NCBI GenBank assembly: GCA_011800805.1 | Contig: MPNW01000161.1 | Location: forward strand, 280,587 to 344,586 | Reading direction: 5' to 3' | From: Hirudo medicinalis | Lineage: Eukaryota; Annelida; Clitellata; Hirudinida; Hirudinidae | Length of the DNA: 64,000 nt | In this document: positions 24,870-43,500 of the stretch, piece by piece | Position numbering within the stretch: the stretch's first letter is position 1 | Layout of the letters: every line of letters begins with the position of its first letter | Notes under the pieces: generated by a model | Databases searched by the model: none | What the model saw: only the letters and a program-made list of their open reading frames with translations | What the model was told of the DNA's origin: nothing | Made by a program: the position numbers and the translations under genes

Positions 24870-27800
24870 AATTGGGAGAGGAATAAACCTGAATTCCTGT
24901 AACATGGAAGAAGTAATTAGAAAGTAATTTGTCATTTAACGAATTATTAGGCCGCTCAATGGAGCGTGGAATTCTTTGATTGGTGGCCGAGTATTTATCG
25001 TCCTGCTGTTTAATATTTTGACCCAATTTCAGGAAATAAGTGATCTGCAGGCAGATTCACTCTCCGTACACGAAGCCACCATTCCCAACAAACCCCAGCA
25101 ACAATATTACTTCACCCGACCTTCCCCCAACAGATTCTGACAAATGAATCTTGGTTTCAATGAGTCTGAAAGAAACGTTGGCGACGATGTTGCTTGGCGG
25201 TCGTATGAGGACAGGTTTTGTGCATCTCGTCTGAGATTTATCGCCTCACAAGTGCAAGATTCTTACGAAGATGATGTGTCTCCTATTTTTTTGGCTTTTT
25301 ATTATTAATATTATCTCGAATTATTCATGTTGTTATTATCAATAAGCGGTTTAAATGTTTAAGTGCATCTTCATCCCTTTGGAAAATCTTCTGCTCGAAT
25401 TGACATTTCATTCTTGAGAGGAGTTGATCGAAAACTTAATTCGGAACTTCTTTGAAACATTTTTAAAGGAAATAACTACTCAGTTTAAATTGAATTCCAA
25501 ACGAAACCTTAGAATTAATAAAACTCCTTCTCATGTTGTCTCATTTCTCGTGAACAGTGAATGTCAATTTTTTATTTTTTTTTATTTCAGCAACGCCATA
25601 TTGAATTCTTCTGGGCACTCTGAGTAATTTGTTCTCAAGTCCAACGATTGCTTGCATGACCGCCTGACGATAAGGAAATGTTTTAATTCCTCCTTCCTTT
25701 CAGACGGGACTCCATTCTATGCAACTAAGGACTCGAGTTGGATTTAGAGCGTTATTTTGAAGCGAAGAAGCAAGTACTTTCCATAATCCAATGGAAATGT
25801 AGAACTGATAGTTTAGAACCTCGAGGTTCCATTATAAGGACGTGGAGGAATTCAAATCGACTCTCGGCAAAATGGAGGAAATGAGACAAAGGCAGTTAGA
25901 TGCACGTGATGGAGCAATGTGGTGAAAATTGATGGTGAATATTTGAAACAATTTTTATAGATTTTATTATTATTATTATTATTATTATTTAATTGCTGAA
26001 CAAAGATGTTATTAAACTGACGACAATCGCTTATTCACAGATTTCACTTTGGTGATAAATGTCTTCTTCTGAAGCCATAAATCCGACATGTTTCTGAGTT
26101 AAACTAGGAGTGCGAGTTTGCAAACAATTATGTCTGTCAGTCTGCATATTTTCCCTTTTTCTGAAATGTGAAAAAGTTCATGGATTCACTCTGCGTCATC
26201 CTTTTCAACAACTTCATTATAATTTTTGGTAAACGCTTAACCATCTCATCACCCCAGACTTTCTCAAACTTTGCCATCATTCTCAGTTTAATCATACAGC
26301 GATGCCTTTTATCTAATATTACTTCAAAATATTTCAACAGTTCCAAGAATTGTGTTGAAACCTGCTGTGTCATCAAAATAGTGAAAGCATGATCCATGAA
26401 AATTTGAACACAACTTTAAAAATAAATTTATCAGTTTATAAGACAATTCCAATTTATTATAATTTAACATTAATATTGTAATTTTAATGTTATCACCTGA
26501 CGATGAAGTCGGAGATGTAAAGTTTGCATTCGAGAAAATTGCACCGTTTTACAAAATAAGTAACCATTTCCCAACATCTTGAAAAAAATGTTACCATTCG
26601 GAGGCTGACATTTGTCAAAATCGTTTAAATAATATCTGAAATTTTTTTAAATTGGAAAAATGTGAAATTTCAACCAATTTTATATTGAATTTCTCGGAAT
26701 CGCTACTCTGCAGCAAAAAATCTTTCCATCCTCGCAGTGTCACAGCTCATTTCTGTTTTTTCGTTCTCAGATTTCATCAAAAAAGTGGGTTATTTCTAGC
26801 TTATCTTTTTTCTCAAGCCGCAACAAAACGCACAAAATCTGGAGCCTTATAATAAAGATAAAATATTTATATTCATCATCGAAATTTTAAGTTTTTATAA
26901 GAAGTTGCTTACAGCAACTCAAACACGTTACACAAATAATAACGTTTATTAGGGATTTAAAGTATCCTAATTTTCCTGAAAATTATTCCTCTGCTTGCAA
27001 AATTCTGATTCATACGCTATCATTCAACTATTTGAATCTCAAAACATAATTCACTAAACCCTAAGGCAGGCATTTAAATTAATGTCCATTTCACGATCTA
27101 GGCGATTAGGACCTACGCTTGGTTGCTCAAAGAATTTGCTGTAAAGTAGTCAGCAGTCATTAATAGTCGTGATGACTATTGCTGGATAGTAAGCTTGTTC
27201 ATCCTAAGGCATAGGTTGCCTTGTGGCTGGATATATAGCATATAGTTGTAGATTATCTAAAATTATGACATATATGTAATTCAACATCTTCAATTATTTT
27301 CAATGGAGAGGGGAGGAGCTAAAAATGTTCTATAACAAAGCGGGGTGACGAAGTCATTTGTCTATCAACTACCGAAGCAGTCATTATTTTCTCAAGATCC
27401 AAAATTCCTACAAAGAAAGGTTCTACTAATCCTAACCAGAAATAATAACTTGACTCAATTAATTCATTAAATAATAGTTCAATCAAAGTTAATAGTTCAT
27501 TAAATTGGTATTTAAGATATAATGCATTTTCTTTTGTTCCTTAGCCGTTTTTCTTCTCCATTTTAGATATCCCCAAACTAAACTTTGTCAAACTCTCGAA
27601 AGTTTACCCCTAAATTAGCTGACGATTTTTTGCGTCAGTCTCAGAGGTTAGAGTCTCATGCCCACTGTCAACTAAGTGAAAGCTGGTTGTATAAAAGTCA
27701 TTTACGTTTTAACATTAAAATTTATTAAAACTTTAAAGATTAACAATAGCTTTAATTTGATTTTTCTATTGTCGTTTCGGAACTGCTTGGAATTGCAATG

Positions 27801-28110
27801 TATGACATGCCAAATTAGCGTGCTTTTAAAGAACTTAGATAGTTGATGCCTGATTAACTCAAAAACAATTTTGACAATTTGTAATTCAATCACCTATCAT
27901 ATGATTGAAACCAAAGTACTTTTCGTGGGTGTTGTTTATTTTACCTGGAAATTCTCCCGCCGGTCCTTGCCTCGTATGTTTGGAAAACTACTTTCGTTAC
28001 TATCCTCACCTAGGGTAAGACATTGTAATGTATTTTTGGTAGTGTTATAATTATGATGCCTAATATCCAAAGGACGACTTTTGGTTAATGGTTCAGGTCT
28101 TAAGCAGCAA
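24870..28110. other. intergenic between divergent genes, nothing certain
   Basis: Spacer between the receptor gene (minus) and SLC12A9 (plus). It contains a short (ATT)n tract near 25,967-25,990. A minus-strand open frame at 26,137-26,397 is Lys-rich (KVWGDEMVKRLPKIIMKLLK) but lacks domains and supporting exons. Promoters of both genes are probably here; no core element is clear. Confidence 0.4.
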
Positions 28111-28151
28111 GTATTTATGTGTCACTAAATACTCGATTTGTTAGTTTTAAA

Positions 28152-31100
28152 ATGGCGAGCAATCAAGATCCCCCTTTGGATGTGGTAGAATCTTTAGGTT
28201 TTGACGAAACGCCAAGCGAACAGAATCCTCTTCTCTCATCCATGTCCACACCGCAGATGTACAACGAAGAATTGGATGTTTCTCTTAGTCAGGTCAAACT
28301 AAGCGTTTCATGTCAAGAAAACGAAAGCTTGTTAAAATAAATCTACTGAAACAGTTTATTTTAAAATAGTTTAAAGAAGTTGATCCAATGGGAAAACATG
28401 AAACTAAAAGAACGCTTGGCACTTTTGCTGGAGTGTTCTGTCCAGTTGCAATGGCCATGTTCAGCACTCTTCTGTTTCTAAGATTAGGTATTTTTTGTTG
28501 ACTTGAATTTCTTCATGTGCAGCTAAAGCTATTTTGAAAACCATTTAAATCATTTGATTGTGTAACAGGATTTGTTTTGGGTCAGGCTGGGCTTATAGAA
28601 TCATTGCTGATGTTTGTCTTGGCTTATTTCATCATGTTCCTAACAATTCTTTCCATCTGTGCCATCTCAACCAATGGAGCATTGGAAGGGGGAGGAGCTT
28701 ATTGTATTTGCAGTTTTTATATTATACATTATCTCTAAAATATGAGTGACTGTGAGTTCAATCTTTTGTAAGTCATGATTAGTCGAGCTTTGGGACCTGA
28801 ATTTGGTGGAGCGATTGGGCTGCTGTTCTTCCTGGCACAAGTTGTCAGTTGTGGCCTTTATACTTCAGGTCTTGTGGAGGCACTCACTACCAATTTTGGG
28901 CAGAATGGTGAGACTTTGACTTGAATGAATTTGGATTAAAGTAATTTATAGTTGTTCATTTTCAGGAACTCTCCTGAATTCTGGACAGCCAGGACTGCCC
29001 ACCTCTTTCTGGTTCAACTACTTGTATTCAACAGTAATTCTTATTATCTGCCTTGCCATTTCATTGGTTGGAGGTCATCTTTATGGAAAGACAAACATTT
29101 TCACATTTTTTGTGAGTCATTTTAGAATTAATTTACAAAGCCCAACATTTTTAATACACACAAATACATTTAGAATTAGCACCGTTTGCAGGTTGTAATA
29201 ATTTGCGCCTCTTCGGTGATCGTAAGTTTGCTGGCTCAGGGCGGCATGTGCGTCGACTACCCAGCTTCGAATAGCAAATCAAAGTTAAACAGCTCCGAAT
29301 CCGTTTATCCAAACTGCTCCGATAACTCTGCACCTTACACGGGCTTCAGCGTCCAGACGTTCGTCGAGAATGTTTATAGTGAGTACGACCGCAAATATTT
29401 TGGATCGAGCTTTTTTAAAGCTTCGGAATTTATCGGCACCAGGCTTCTATCAAGTGGATTATAGCACCGGAAACGCGATGAACTTTGCCGTGGTGTTCTC
29501 GGTTTTGTTCAGCAGCGTGACGGGAATCATGAACGGCGCCAACATGTCTGGTGGGTTTTGTTATTTAATTGATCTGACAGATGGCGAACAATTATAAGAC
29601 TCTAGTGGCTATTACATTTGAAGGCGATTTGAAGAATCCAGGAGTAGCTATTCCCAAGGGTTCAATATCTGCTGCCTCCTTTGCCCTTGTTACATTCATC
29701 ATCATACTCCTTCTATGTTCTTTCACTGTGTCCAAGTGCATTTCATTTTGATATTTTATTGGAATATCTCATAACAGATGTCTTCCTGTTTGATAACCTC
29801 TTGTAATGTTGGTGTTTCAGAGATCTTTTGATTGGGAACTATAACTTTCTTCTCTCTGTTAACCTGTGGCCCCCATTTGTTGCCATTGGGATGTTTGCTG
29901 CCACTCTGTCAGCTGCTCTGGGAAACATGATTGGAGGATCAAGGATTCTTTTTGCACTGGCCAAGGATGAGATTTATGGTGGGGTTAAGTTATAATGCTG
30001 CTTAAATGCATTAACTCCCTGGGGATAGGAACATTATTTTGATGTTACATTTAGTGTAGTTATTTTAATGGTATTCATATTTATTAATATGCCTGTGCCT
30101 AATTTACTGGAATTATTTTTCGAAAATGATCATGTAATGTGTTATAATTATGATTATTGCAGTCGATTTAATGACTCGCTGCATATTTACAAATTTTCAG
30201 GACTGTTTCTGAAGCCAGCGAGCATGTCCACAAAAGGTGGCAATCCAGTTGTTGCAGTCCTCATTACCTGGATACTTGTTCAGGTTTCAATTCATTAGGA
30301 ATTGTATAAAAAAAATTTGGACATAAATTTGTGCATTTGTTGTAATAAGTTTAATCTTTATTTCTGCCCCTTAAAACCATTCCAGATGATCCTCTTGATT
30401 GGATCTTTGAACAATATTGCTCCCATGTGCTCGGAGATGTTCCTCTTGTCTTATGCCATGACCAACTTAGCATGCCTGGCACTGGACTTAACATCTGCTC
30501 CAAATTTTAGGTGGTTCTTGTTTTATAAATTCTCTACTTTTACTTAAATCAAAGGTTTTAACTGAAACAACTTCTAATTTATGATTTAGCTTAAGAACTT
30601 GTTGAAATTTTATGCTAAATCTTATGATTTGTGTATTATTTATTATAAATCATTATGTTACTTTGCAGACCAATGTTCAAATATTTTTCGAGCATGACAT
30701 CACTTCTTGGTCTCATTGGCTGTCTGGTCATGTGTTTCTTCATCAACTATGTTTATGCTCTCATATCAGTAGCCATGTTGATAGTGCTCATCATTGGTCT
30801 TCACATGAGAGGATTTCAAAACTCCTGGGGATCCATAAGTCAAGCCTTAATTTTCCATCAAGTGAGAAAATACCTTCTCTTGCTTGACTTCAGAAGGATC
30901 ACATCAAATTCTGGAGACCCCATATGCTTCTTCTGGTGGCTAATCCAAGACTCAGCAGCCAGCTGATTGACTTCATTAATGATCTAAAAAAGAGTGGAAT
31001 GTATGTCGTGGCTCACGTCAAAACCGGAGACTTCAAAGACGAGAAAGTCGATCCTTTGCAGGAAGAATACCTGCACTGGGTTAGGCTTATTGAACAAATC

Positions 31101-32015
31101 AGTGTGAAAGCATTTGTGGAATTGACCATGGCAACGACAGTTAGAGAAGGTGTTTGGCACCTGGTCAGACTATCGGGTTTGGGCGGCATGAAACCCAACA
31201 CAGTCTGTTTTGGCTTTTATGATGACTCACCTCCAGTTGACACCTTAGTAAGATTCAAACCAAAGTCAATGCTCAACAGAAAGATATTTGAATTGAGATC
31301 ACATCAGCTAAATAATGGAGATGGCAACAATTTTGGACCATTCGAGATTTTTGATGACATAAGATTTGAGAAGGCCTTCTCTAACATTGATTATGTGCTC
31401 ATGATTCAAGATGCCATAAAACTAAGAAAAAATGTGTGTCTTTTCAGGCATTTTCAGAACATGGACAAAGTTAGGGTGAAAAATAATGGAGCTCCGATGT
31501 TCATAGATATGTGGCCTGTTAATTTCTTTGATATTTTCTCCACTTCAGTCAACTTTGACAAAACTTGCCTGTTTCTCTTACAACTTGGATGCATTCTTCA
31601 CATGGTACCAGGTTGGAGAAAGCACACCAAGCTTCGTATCTTTGCCTGCAGTAGGAGTTGCAGCCAAGAGATGCAGAAAATGGAGTCTCAGCTTGCAGAC
31701 TTTTTGAACTTGTTGAGGATTCGAGCAGAGATCCGAGTAGTAGATGTAGATGACATTTCATATCATTACCGCATTTCATCTGAATTTCCACCGGATTCGG
31801 ATCCAATTTTGTCGGACAGCTACCCCGTTGAGGTGAATCGGATGATCAAACACGAATCTTCTGAGACGGCCATAGTTTTTGTTTATTTGCCAGCACCGCC
31901 CGGCACTGAGAGGAAACAAGTGACCTATCTCCGCCAGCTTGATCTCCTCACTCAAGATCTTCCGCCCACTGTTCTTGTCCATGGCTTGCAGCCAGTTATA
32001 TGCACGAGTCTGTAA
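28152..32015 (+). CDS. SLC12A9: SLC12A9-type cation-chloride cotransporter family protein (one frameshift)
   Basis: Multi-pass membrane protein of the SLC12/CCC family, closest to SLC12A9 (CIP1), whose own transport role is poorly defined. Twelve plus-strand exons: 28152-28292, 28370-28487, 28569-28703, 28773-28907, 28966-29111, 29192-29378, 29443-29550, 29624-29729, 29821-29978, 30201-30283, 30386-30510 and 30669-32015. Markers include [66 protein letters not shown] and, in the C-terminal domain, [11 protein letters not shown] and the end [15 protein letters not shown]. The exons total 2789 bases, one short of 930 codons: a base is missing near 30,891, between the end of the membrane domain ([11 protein letters not shown]) and DHIKFWRP. 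All else is intact, so this is a sequencing error or a very recent null allele. The start MASNQD is preferred over an upstream in-frame Met at 28119. Confidence 0.93.
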
Positions 32016-32626
32016 TACATCTTTCAAGGCACCAGAACTATGCAACCTCTGTTCTTTTTCTATCCACAAGCGCAGCCCTTGATTATCTTCATCAGCATTG
32101 AGATCACAACATAAATCATAAAAATCTCATCTTAGTTGCTAAACTATTGTACACATTATCATGGTTGCATCGCTTTTGGGATGAGTTTATGATATTTCAA
32201 GGTATTTTGTGCGCTGCAAACCATGTCACTTGGCACTTAGAAATCAATGGATTGCCACGTTTCATTGGCATCATTAGGAGCATGCAGTGAGTGAATTATG
32301 CAGATTTCTTTCCAGGTTTGCAGGACTTCCCTGGGCCAATGTCTCACATTGCCACCAATTTTCATTGACATTTCACATGGTTTCATGCAGGCAAAATAAC
32401 TTAAAAATAGCTCAACATCTAAAGCAATCACCATAATGAGATTTTATATTTTGAGTGCTGTTTTCTTGATTTATAATGTGGCTGTTATTATAAGATAGTG
32501 TTGACCCCCATTCATTTATTTAACTGTTGTTTATTGGAATCAAAATTACTTGCACAAGTAACCACCCAAAATATTTTATGACTTAACATTCAACCTGGCA
32601 TTCCTGCTTGATACTCGGGCTTGAAA

Positions 32627-32632
32627 AATAAA
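32627..32632 (+). terminator. AATAAA polyadenylation signal of SLC12A9
   Basis: AATAAA about 610 bases after the SLC12A9 stop codon. The convergent AP2M1 coding region ends at 32,940 on the other strand, so the two 3' UTRs probably lie end to end or overlap. Confidence 0.5.
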
Positions 32633-32939
32633 AGTGCTTTATTTTGAGTGTTGCTTTGAATAAAATCAAAAGGTCTTGAGAATTTGAATCTTATCTATAA
32701 TGCACACATTTCCACAGACAAGACAGCTGTAAACAAACGGAATATATAAGCTAAACAATCAAGAGTCGAACAACCAGAAAGATGCCAGAACTTGACGACA
32801 CGGGGCGAGAAGTTGCTATGTTAAACCAAGGGCATGATTTTAAGTGCAGTAATTAAGCGCATTAATATGCTCGCTAACAGTCGAATGATGGTTATAGTTG
32901 TTTATGATCGAGGAGTAGAACATCCAAGGAGCATCGCGA

Positions 32940-37500
<4,561 letters not shown>

Positions 37501-37536
37501 ATAAGCATTCAACAAGACTTAAATATCATTGTAAAT

Positions 37537-40500
37537 CTATTGTCGTGATGATTGCATGGCCCTTTTAAGGTCGTTAATAGGAGGCCTGGTCTTTGAATAT
37601 TTGCTTTCATTTAGAGAAGACCTTGACTGGGACTCCTTTCTATGCTTTTTACCACGAAGATCAGCTGAATCGGAATATCTTTTGGATGGATGCTTTTCCG
37701 CAACATCGTCTCTCGATTGTGGCTTCGAGAGACTCCTGCTTGTATCTCCTCGTCCAAATCTCCAATCCAAGTATTGCTTTGTCTGAAGCAGATGAGGGAA
37801 CATATCTGCAAGAAATTGCCTTGAGTTAAACTGTAAAATAAAAACTTTTAATTGAGGCGTAAAATTACCAGATTTTTCTTTGAGAGCGTTAGTTGCAGCA
37901 TTCATTTCTCCTTGCTGAATGCTGTGACCCACACCAGTAGCAAGTCTGTCTCCTCTAAAATAGACCGCCACATGATACTTCCTCGTATTTGTTGGTCCTG
38001 TGCATTGAAGAACTCTGCAGAAAGGAATCAATTATTAAGGTAAGAACATTAGATATAAATGAAAATACTAGGAAATGGTGCATATGAATAAAAGTGAATC
38101 ACATTTAAACTACATAAAGTTATCCATCAACTCTATGCATCATCATTCCTCCTCTGGAATCAACTTACTCATTCAAACTTTTGTGATTATCCTCAACGCA
38201 TAATGCCGACTTCACAAATTTGAATTTATGCCATAAAAATGTTCTTAAAATTATTTTACTATTAAAATATTTGATTACTAACTTGTAGACAGGAATGTCT
38301 GGTTCTCCATCAGTTGGGTCCCTCAAAGTCAGACAGCACTGTTGAAGTTGTGATTTGGCATCATTCCAATCTTGGTTCATGATGAATTCCTGTCAATAGT
38401 CAATGAAATCTCAAACATCATATTCATGTGGCTTAAAATTACATCCTTACATATATTTAAACATGCATGTATTGAAATGTTAGCAGGACTCAAATCAGCT
38501 CTCTTAAAATGTTCTAATTTACATATATTATGAACATTTAATAATTCAAGATTATTGTAGAGAAATTTTCCTGAAAATGTTTTGGAAGCAGATTAGCTGA
38601 CCTTGAGTCGTGGATAAAAGCAGACCTGGCAGAATACAACACAGGGATCGAGGCCTTGATCAACATACAGAGAACCAATGAAAGCTTCCAAGATGTCTGC
38701 TTTGTCCTTAACTTTATTCTTTTCATTTTCCATTCTCTCTTTGACTTTAGGGTCATTGTTGATTACATATTCAGTCATTCCAAGATCATCGCATATGATT
38801 GCTTGTGTTTTATTGTTAACAAGAGAACTCCTCAGCAGCTGTAACAAATAATTAACAGTTGAGATTAAATATTCATGGAATGTTCTAATTTCACCCACTG
38901 TCAAATGTCCTTCATGGTGGTCTGGAAAATGTTTGAACAAGTATTCGGATGTGATGAACTGTAAGATGGTGTCCCCCAGGAATTCTAATGTCTGATTGTG
39001 ACCTCTTGATGTCAGCAAATAAACAAATGATTATTAGTAACATTAAATGATTTAAAAAACGTTTCGAATGCTAATAAAGGCTTACAAAGTTAGGTTATTG
39101 AATCCGATGTTTCTCATGGTAAATGCTCGAGCGAGAAGTCGTACGTGATTGAACTGAAATCCTGTCTGCTCCTCGAATGCCACCAATTTCTTAAATAGAA
39201 ATAAAAATGAGAATATTACACATCTTGAAGTAGTGCTTTTATGTGATATCTTAATGCTGACCTGCAAAGGCTTACTCTTGCTGATCCAATGCCTGTCACC
39301 CAAAGGTTCATCTTCTTGCAGAGGATGGGAGGGTAAGTTCCTCCAAACACCAAGCAAGTGAGGTTCATCTTTGAAGAGGGCCTCACCAAATATTCTGTCT
39401 GCAACCTCAATTCCTCCATCCAAGAACAAGGAACCTGAAAAAGACTTCCTCATGTTTCAATATTTAGATGTCTTTCATTTCTATATAATTACATTATAAG
39501 TAATTAAGTCATTCATTCTATACATAAAGAGGTACAAAAACCAAGTTTCATCACAAACCTAGCAAAACCAAAACTAAGTCAACAAATGAAGATGAGAACT
39601 TTACCAAGCAGAGCCTCAAAACAATTGGCCAAAGCATATCTCAGGTCGAGGTCGCGGCACAGATCGGGTCCGTGTGCATAAAGAAGGAAATGCTGCAGGC
39701 CAAGTTTCTGTTGAAAGTAGCAGATCTTGGATGAGAAATATAATTTGCATTAAACAATTATAAATAATACATTAAGCAATTTATCACAGAAAATGAAGCT
39801 TAGGAAATAACTTGAACTAAAGCTGCTAAAACATAACAACTTGGGCTAAAACTGTAAGGTGTTGATTCTGAACGAGAGCAGCTCGATACGTGGCCAGTCC
39901 TCCTTCCTCAAGTCTTGGAAACAGGAAGAAAAGATGGATGCTGCCAATGAAATAAGACTTTTATTAGCAAAAGCTATTAAAGTAATGCATTAATAAACGA
40001 GATAAAATTAAACAGATTAAAAAAAAGTAGCAATCAATAACTTTCAAAGTTCTCATTGAAACAAACCTTGACAGAAACTCAATGACGGTGTCACCCAGAA
40101 ATTCCAGTCTCTCATAATGGTGGATCTCAGAGGCTGTTGCATGAGCTCTGGCCATTTTGGACATTATGTGCATCAATGTCTTTATACCTGAACAAACAGA
40201 TTTCAAATCTCAAGTTCCAATTGCCATTATGAATTACTAATGACTATAATAATTAATTTATTAATTATAATAATAATACTAATAATTACTATGAATATAG
40301 TTTAGTAAATATAAATGTATTTTTCACAATAAAACATTGATTGCGTTGAATGATACTGAATATAATTAAAATTGCATATTTTTGGAACTTGAATGAGTAA
40401 CATGAACAGGTAAAGACTAAGGATCAGTAAAAAGGAAAAAATGGGAAAATACAAACTCAGTCACCTCTTTTTCTAGTGTGCATGTAATGTATATGCCTAT

Positions 40501-43500
40501 TTCCATATTCTAGCTGCCTCATGCCACAGTTAGACAAGGAATTTCTGGCATGGTCAGGATTCGTTCCATAGTTCATCCTGAAAGATGGATGCGTCATGGC
40601 CATCTGGTTCGAATAAATATCAAAAGTAAATTCATTCCTGATTATATTAAAAAAACACCTAAACTGTTGTAAGAACTGTTTGGCATTGTCAAAGTGATAC
40701 ATCACCTTAAAGAGATATTTCATGAGCAATATAATATACAATATAAGACACAATATAATATACAATATATAAGAAACAATATAACATACAAAATAAGAAA
40801 CAATATAATACACAATATAAACCAAGATGTGTAAAAAAGAAAAGTAAATAAAATGTTGATCAATTGCACGGACACCAGTAATAGCCTTAAGTAAGGAGAA
40901 TGAGATTTTCAAACAACCCCACTAGCAACCTGGAGATAAAGGCGGTCTTTGAATCGGTAGCCAATATTTTCTTCCAGGACTTCCAAACATTTATGGAATC
41001 TGAGATGTTGCAACAGGACGGGCAGTAAAAGAGCATGCTTGAGTAATGTGAAGGAATGTTTTAAAAAAATGTCTGAATCATAAAAGTTTTAATCACATCA
41101 CACCTGACAAATATCTGATTTTAAACCAGTCCTGACAAATCCTTCACTACTAATTTCAACTGTCATTTCTCTCTTCAGTGACCTGAAATCCATGTGATTC
41201 AATTAAAAAATTATTGCAAAAACAAATTTTAAATAATGATTCAATGATGGAAACTTGCAGGTGAACGTTGTTACAAACTATGCCTAGAAATTGCAGTTAT
41301 GCAATAAAATATAAATATATTTAAATATAAATAAGTGCACACGAGCAACCAACCCTTTCAATCTAATTTCTTGCAATTGTTCTTCAAGCTGCCTCAGTTT
41401 TTCCTTGTCTTTCAAAGTCAACTTTGGTTTGTTTGCAACTAAATATTTCAGTTTCATGTATTGTTTAAATAACTTGCTATAGCTGAAAAATCAACAGAAC
41501 AAAAAATAATCAGAAACAGTTAAACTCGATGCAAATAAATTTAAGTCCGCACGAACACGGCATCTCCGACATAGCTCAGTTGGGCAGGTCTGTATCCAAA
41601 ATGTATTATGACTGGGTACTGGATGACATTGTCATTGTTCTGAGCACGATCTAACTGATCAATCCTCAGGGAACTGGGCCTCTAAAGGATAAATATTTTG
41701 ATGCCAATTATATATTATGCATATTACATATACATATTATACCAATTACATAACCGCTGGTTTGTTACATTCTAAATAGTGTAATCACTCCATACATTCA
41801 GATTTGTGTTAAAAATAAATATCCAAACCAACTTTTCCTGGATACGATACAATCATGCCTCGGACTTCATCAACAAAATCCTGCCATTGGTGGTCAGTCA
41901 TGTGGAGCATTTGGCCCAACTGCATCTCATCAATCAGAGGTTTGTTACTTTCCAACATGAACTTTAAAACCTCATTCATGGAGAGGATTTCTTTTCCATT
42001 GTCTGCATAAAATATATTCAATATCGTCTGCATAAAGTATATTCAATATTGTCATATTGGCACATTGAATTTGATATAATTAGCACATTAAAGTACATTC
42101 CAGCTTACCTGGGAGTCCCCTGGAAAATCGAGGCATCAGATGAAAGCATCTGCATGAAGATTCACAGTCCTTTCTTATCCAATCAAGATCAAGCAACTCC
42201 AGCACTTCACCATATAAAAAGTCACTGAACAAATCCAAACTCTTCACATCAAAGTTCTGCAATTAACATAATTTATTTAAAACTCGTGAATATTCATAAA
42301 GCATGCTTAAACAATGCTTAAGTACTTCAACAACATCCTCCTCAAACCAATGAATTGTATATTCGATGTTGAATCTGATCACCTTGCAGGTCGGCACCTG
42401 AACAAGAAAATACTTTGAAACGACCTTCTCGAAAAATCAACTCTAACTTAATCACGACCGACCTTGGATAGCTTATAATGGGAAAACAAAGAAAAGCCTT
42501 CGAAAATGTATTCATGACCATCATGAAAAATTAAGGTGGGATTCTTTGTCTATAAATATTGAAATAATTATAAGATATAAGAGGTCAATCAGGTAACAAT
42601 TATGTACAAATAAGAATTAAATTGCTTTCAATCCACACAGAAAAATCTTAAAACATACCAAGAAATTGGTGTGAGGTGACATGGTAATTTTGTAATGAAA
42701 CAAATTGTTGCTATTGCAAGAGTGGCCATCACACTTTTTTATATTCTGAAGAGAAATTGAGTACATTTTTAGAAAATCATTTAAGTGGATCGAAAGCAAA
42801 CAGTTTGAACACCTGTTCGCCGGGGTATATGTTGTGACGAATGCCGTGCGACTTAGTTTTAGTGCTACACCTGCACAGAGGTCCGTCATTCATCTGAGAA
42901 ATAAATAATAAAAACATAAGTCACGTAGTAATTAATGTATTGATCGATACAAGTGACTCATCGTACTTCTCCATACAAGTTAAACCACATCTCATCGTGG
43001 AGTTTCTCCGGATGCTGGTTCTTCCAAGTGATGATGTCCAACTTGCTTGAAGAATCATTTTCTTCTTCATTCTCTCCTTCCTCCTCACTGCTCTCAGATT
43101 CCTGGCTTTCTTCATCACTATCTTCATCATCAGAATCTGCAAGTAGCAAATTCAGTAAAGATTGTATGTAGAATATATTAAAAAGAAACAAAATCTCAAA
43201 CCTTTTTCCTTCTCAATGTTTTTCTTGGGAGGTTTGTTTTTGTATTTTCTATGGTACCTCTCAGGGATGGCTACCGGGGACTTCTGCGATCGAATTCTCG
43301 AAGCCCTCGAGAGAAGTTCAAATTCAAACCTCTTCTCTAAGTCCTGCATCCTTTTTGTGCTCTGAACTATGCCAGTCTGATAAGTCAATTTCAATTTCAG
43401 CAAATTAGTTAAGTAGTTTCAAGTCAATTTATGATTGATGCGATGACAATTCAAAATAGGAATGTTTGATCGACGACCACCTGGGTCATCACATCATATT

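Noticed and set aside
26137..26397. 86-codon minus-strand Lys-rich open frame
   Set aside because: Isolated, no splice partners, no recognisable domain.
30850..30892. A 32-nt intron explaining the SLC12A9 frame change
   Set aside because: It is too short, and it would delete [11 protein letters not shown], which matches the family.
37805..37870. A 38-nt micro-intron in the last part of Drosha
   Set aside because: Joining there creates a stop codon. Using the next acceptor (ttgcag before ATATGTTCCC) gives a 63-nt intron and the expected dsRBD end.
40725..40815. CRISPR-like array
   Set aside because: It is a low-complexity AT repeat in a eukaryotic intron, without unique spacers.
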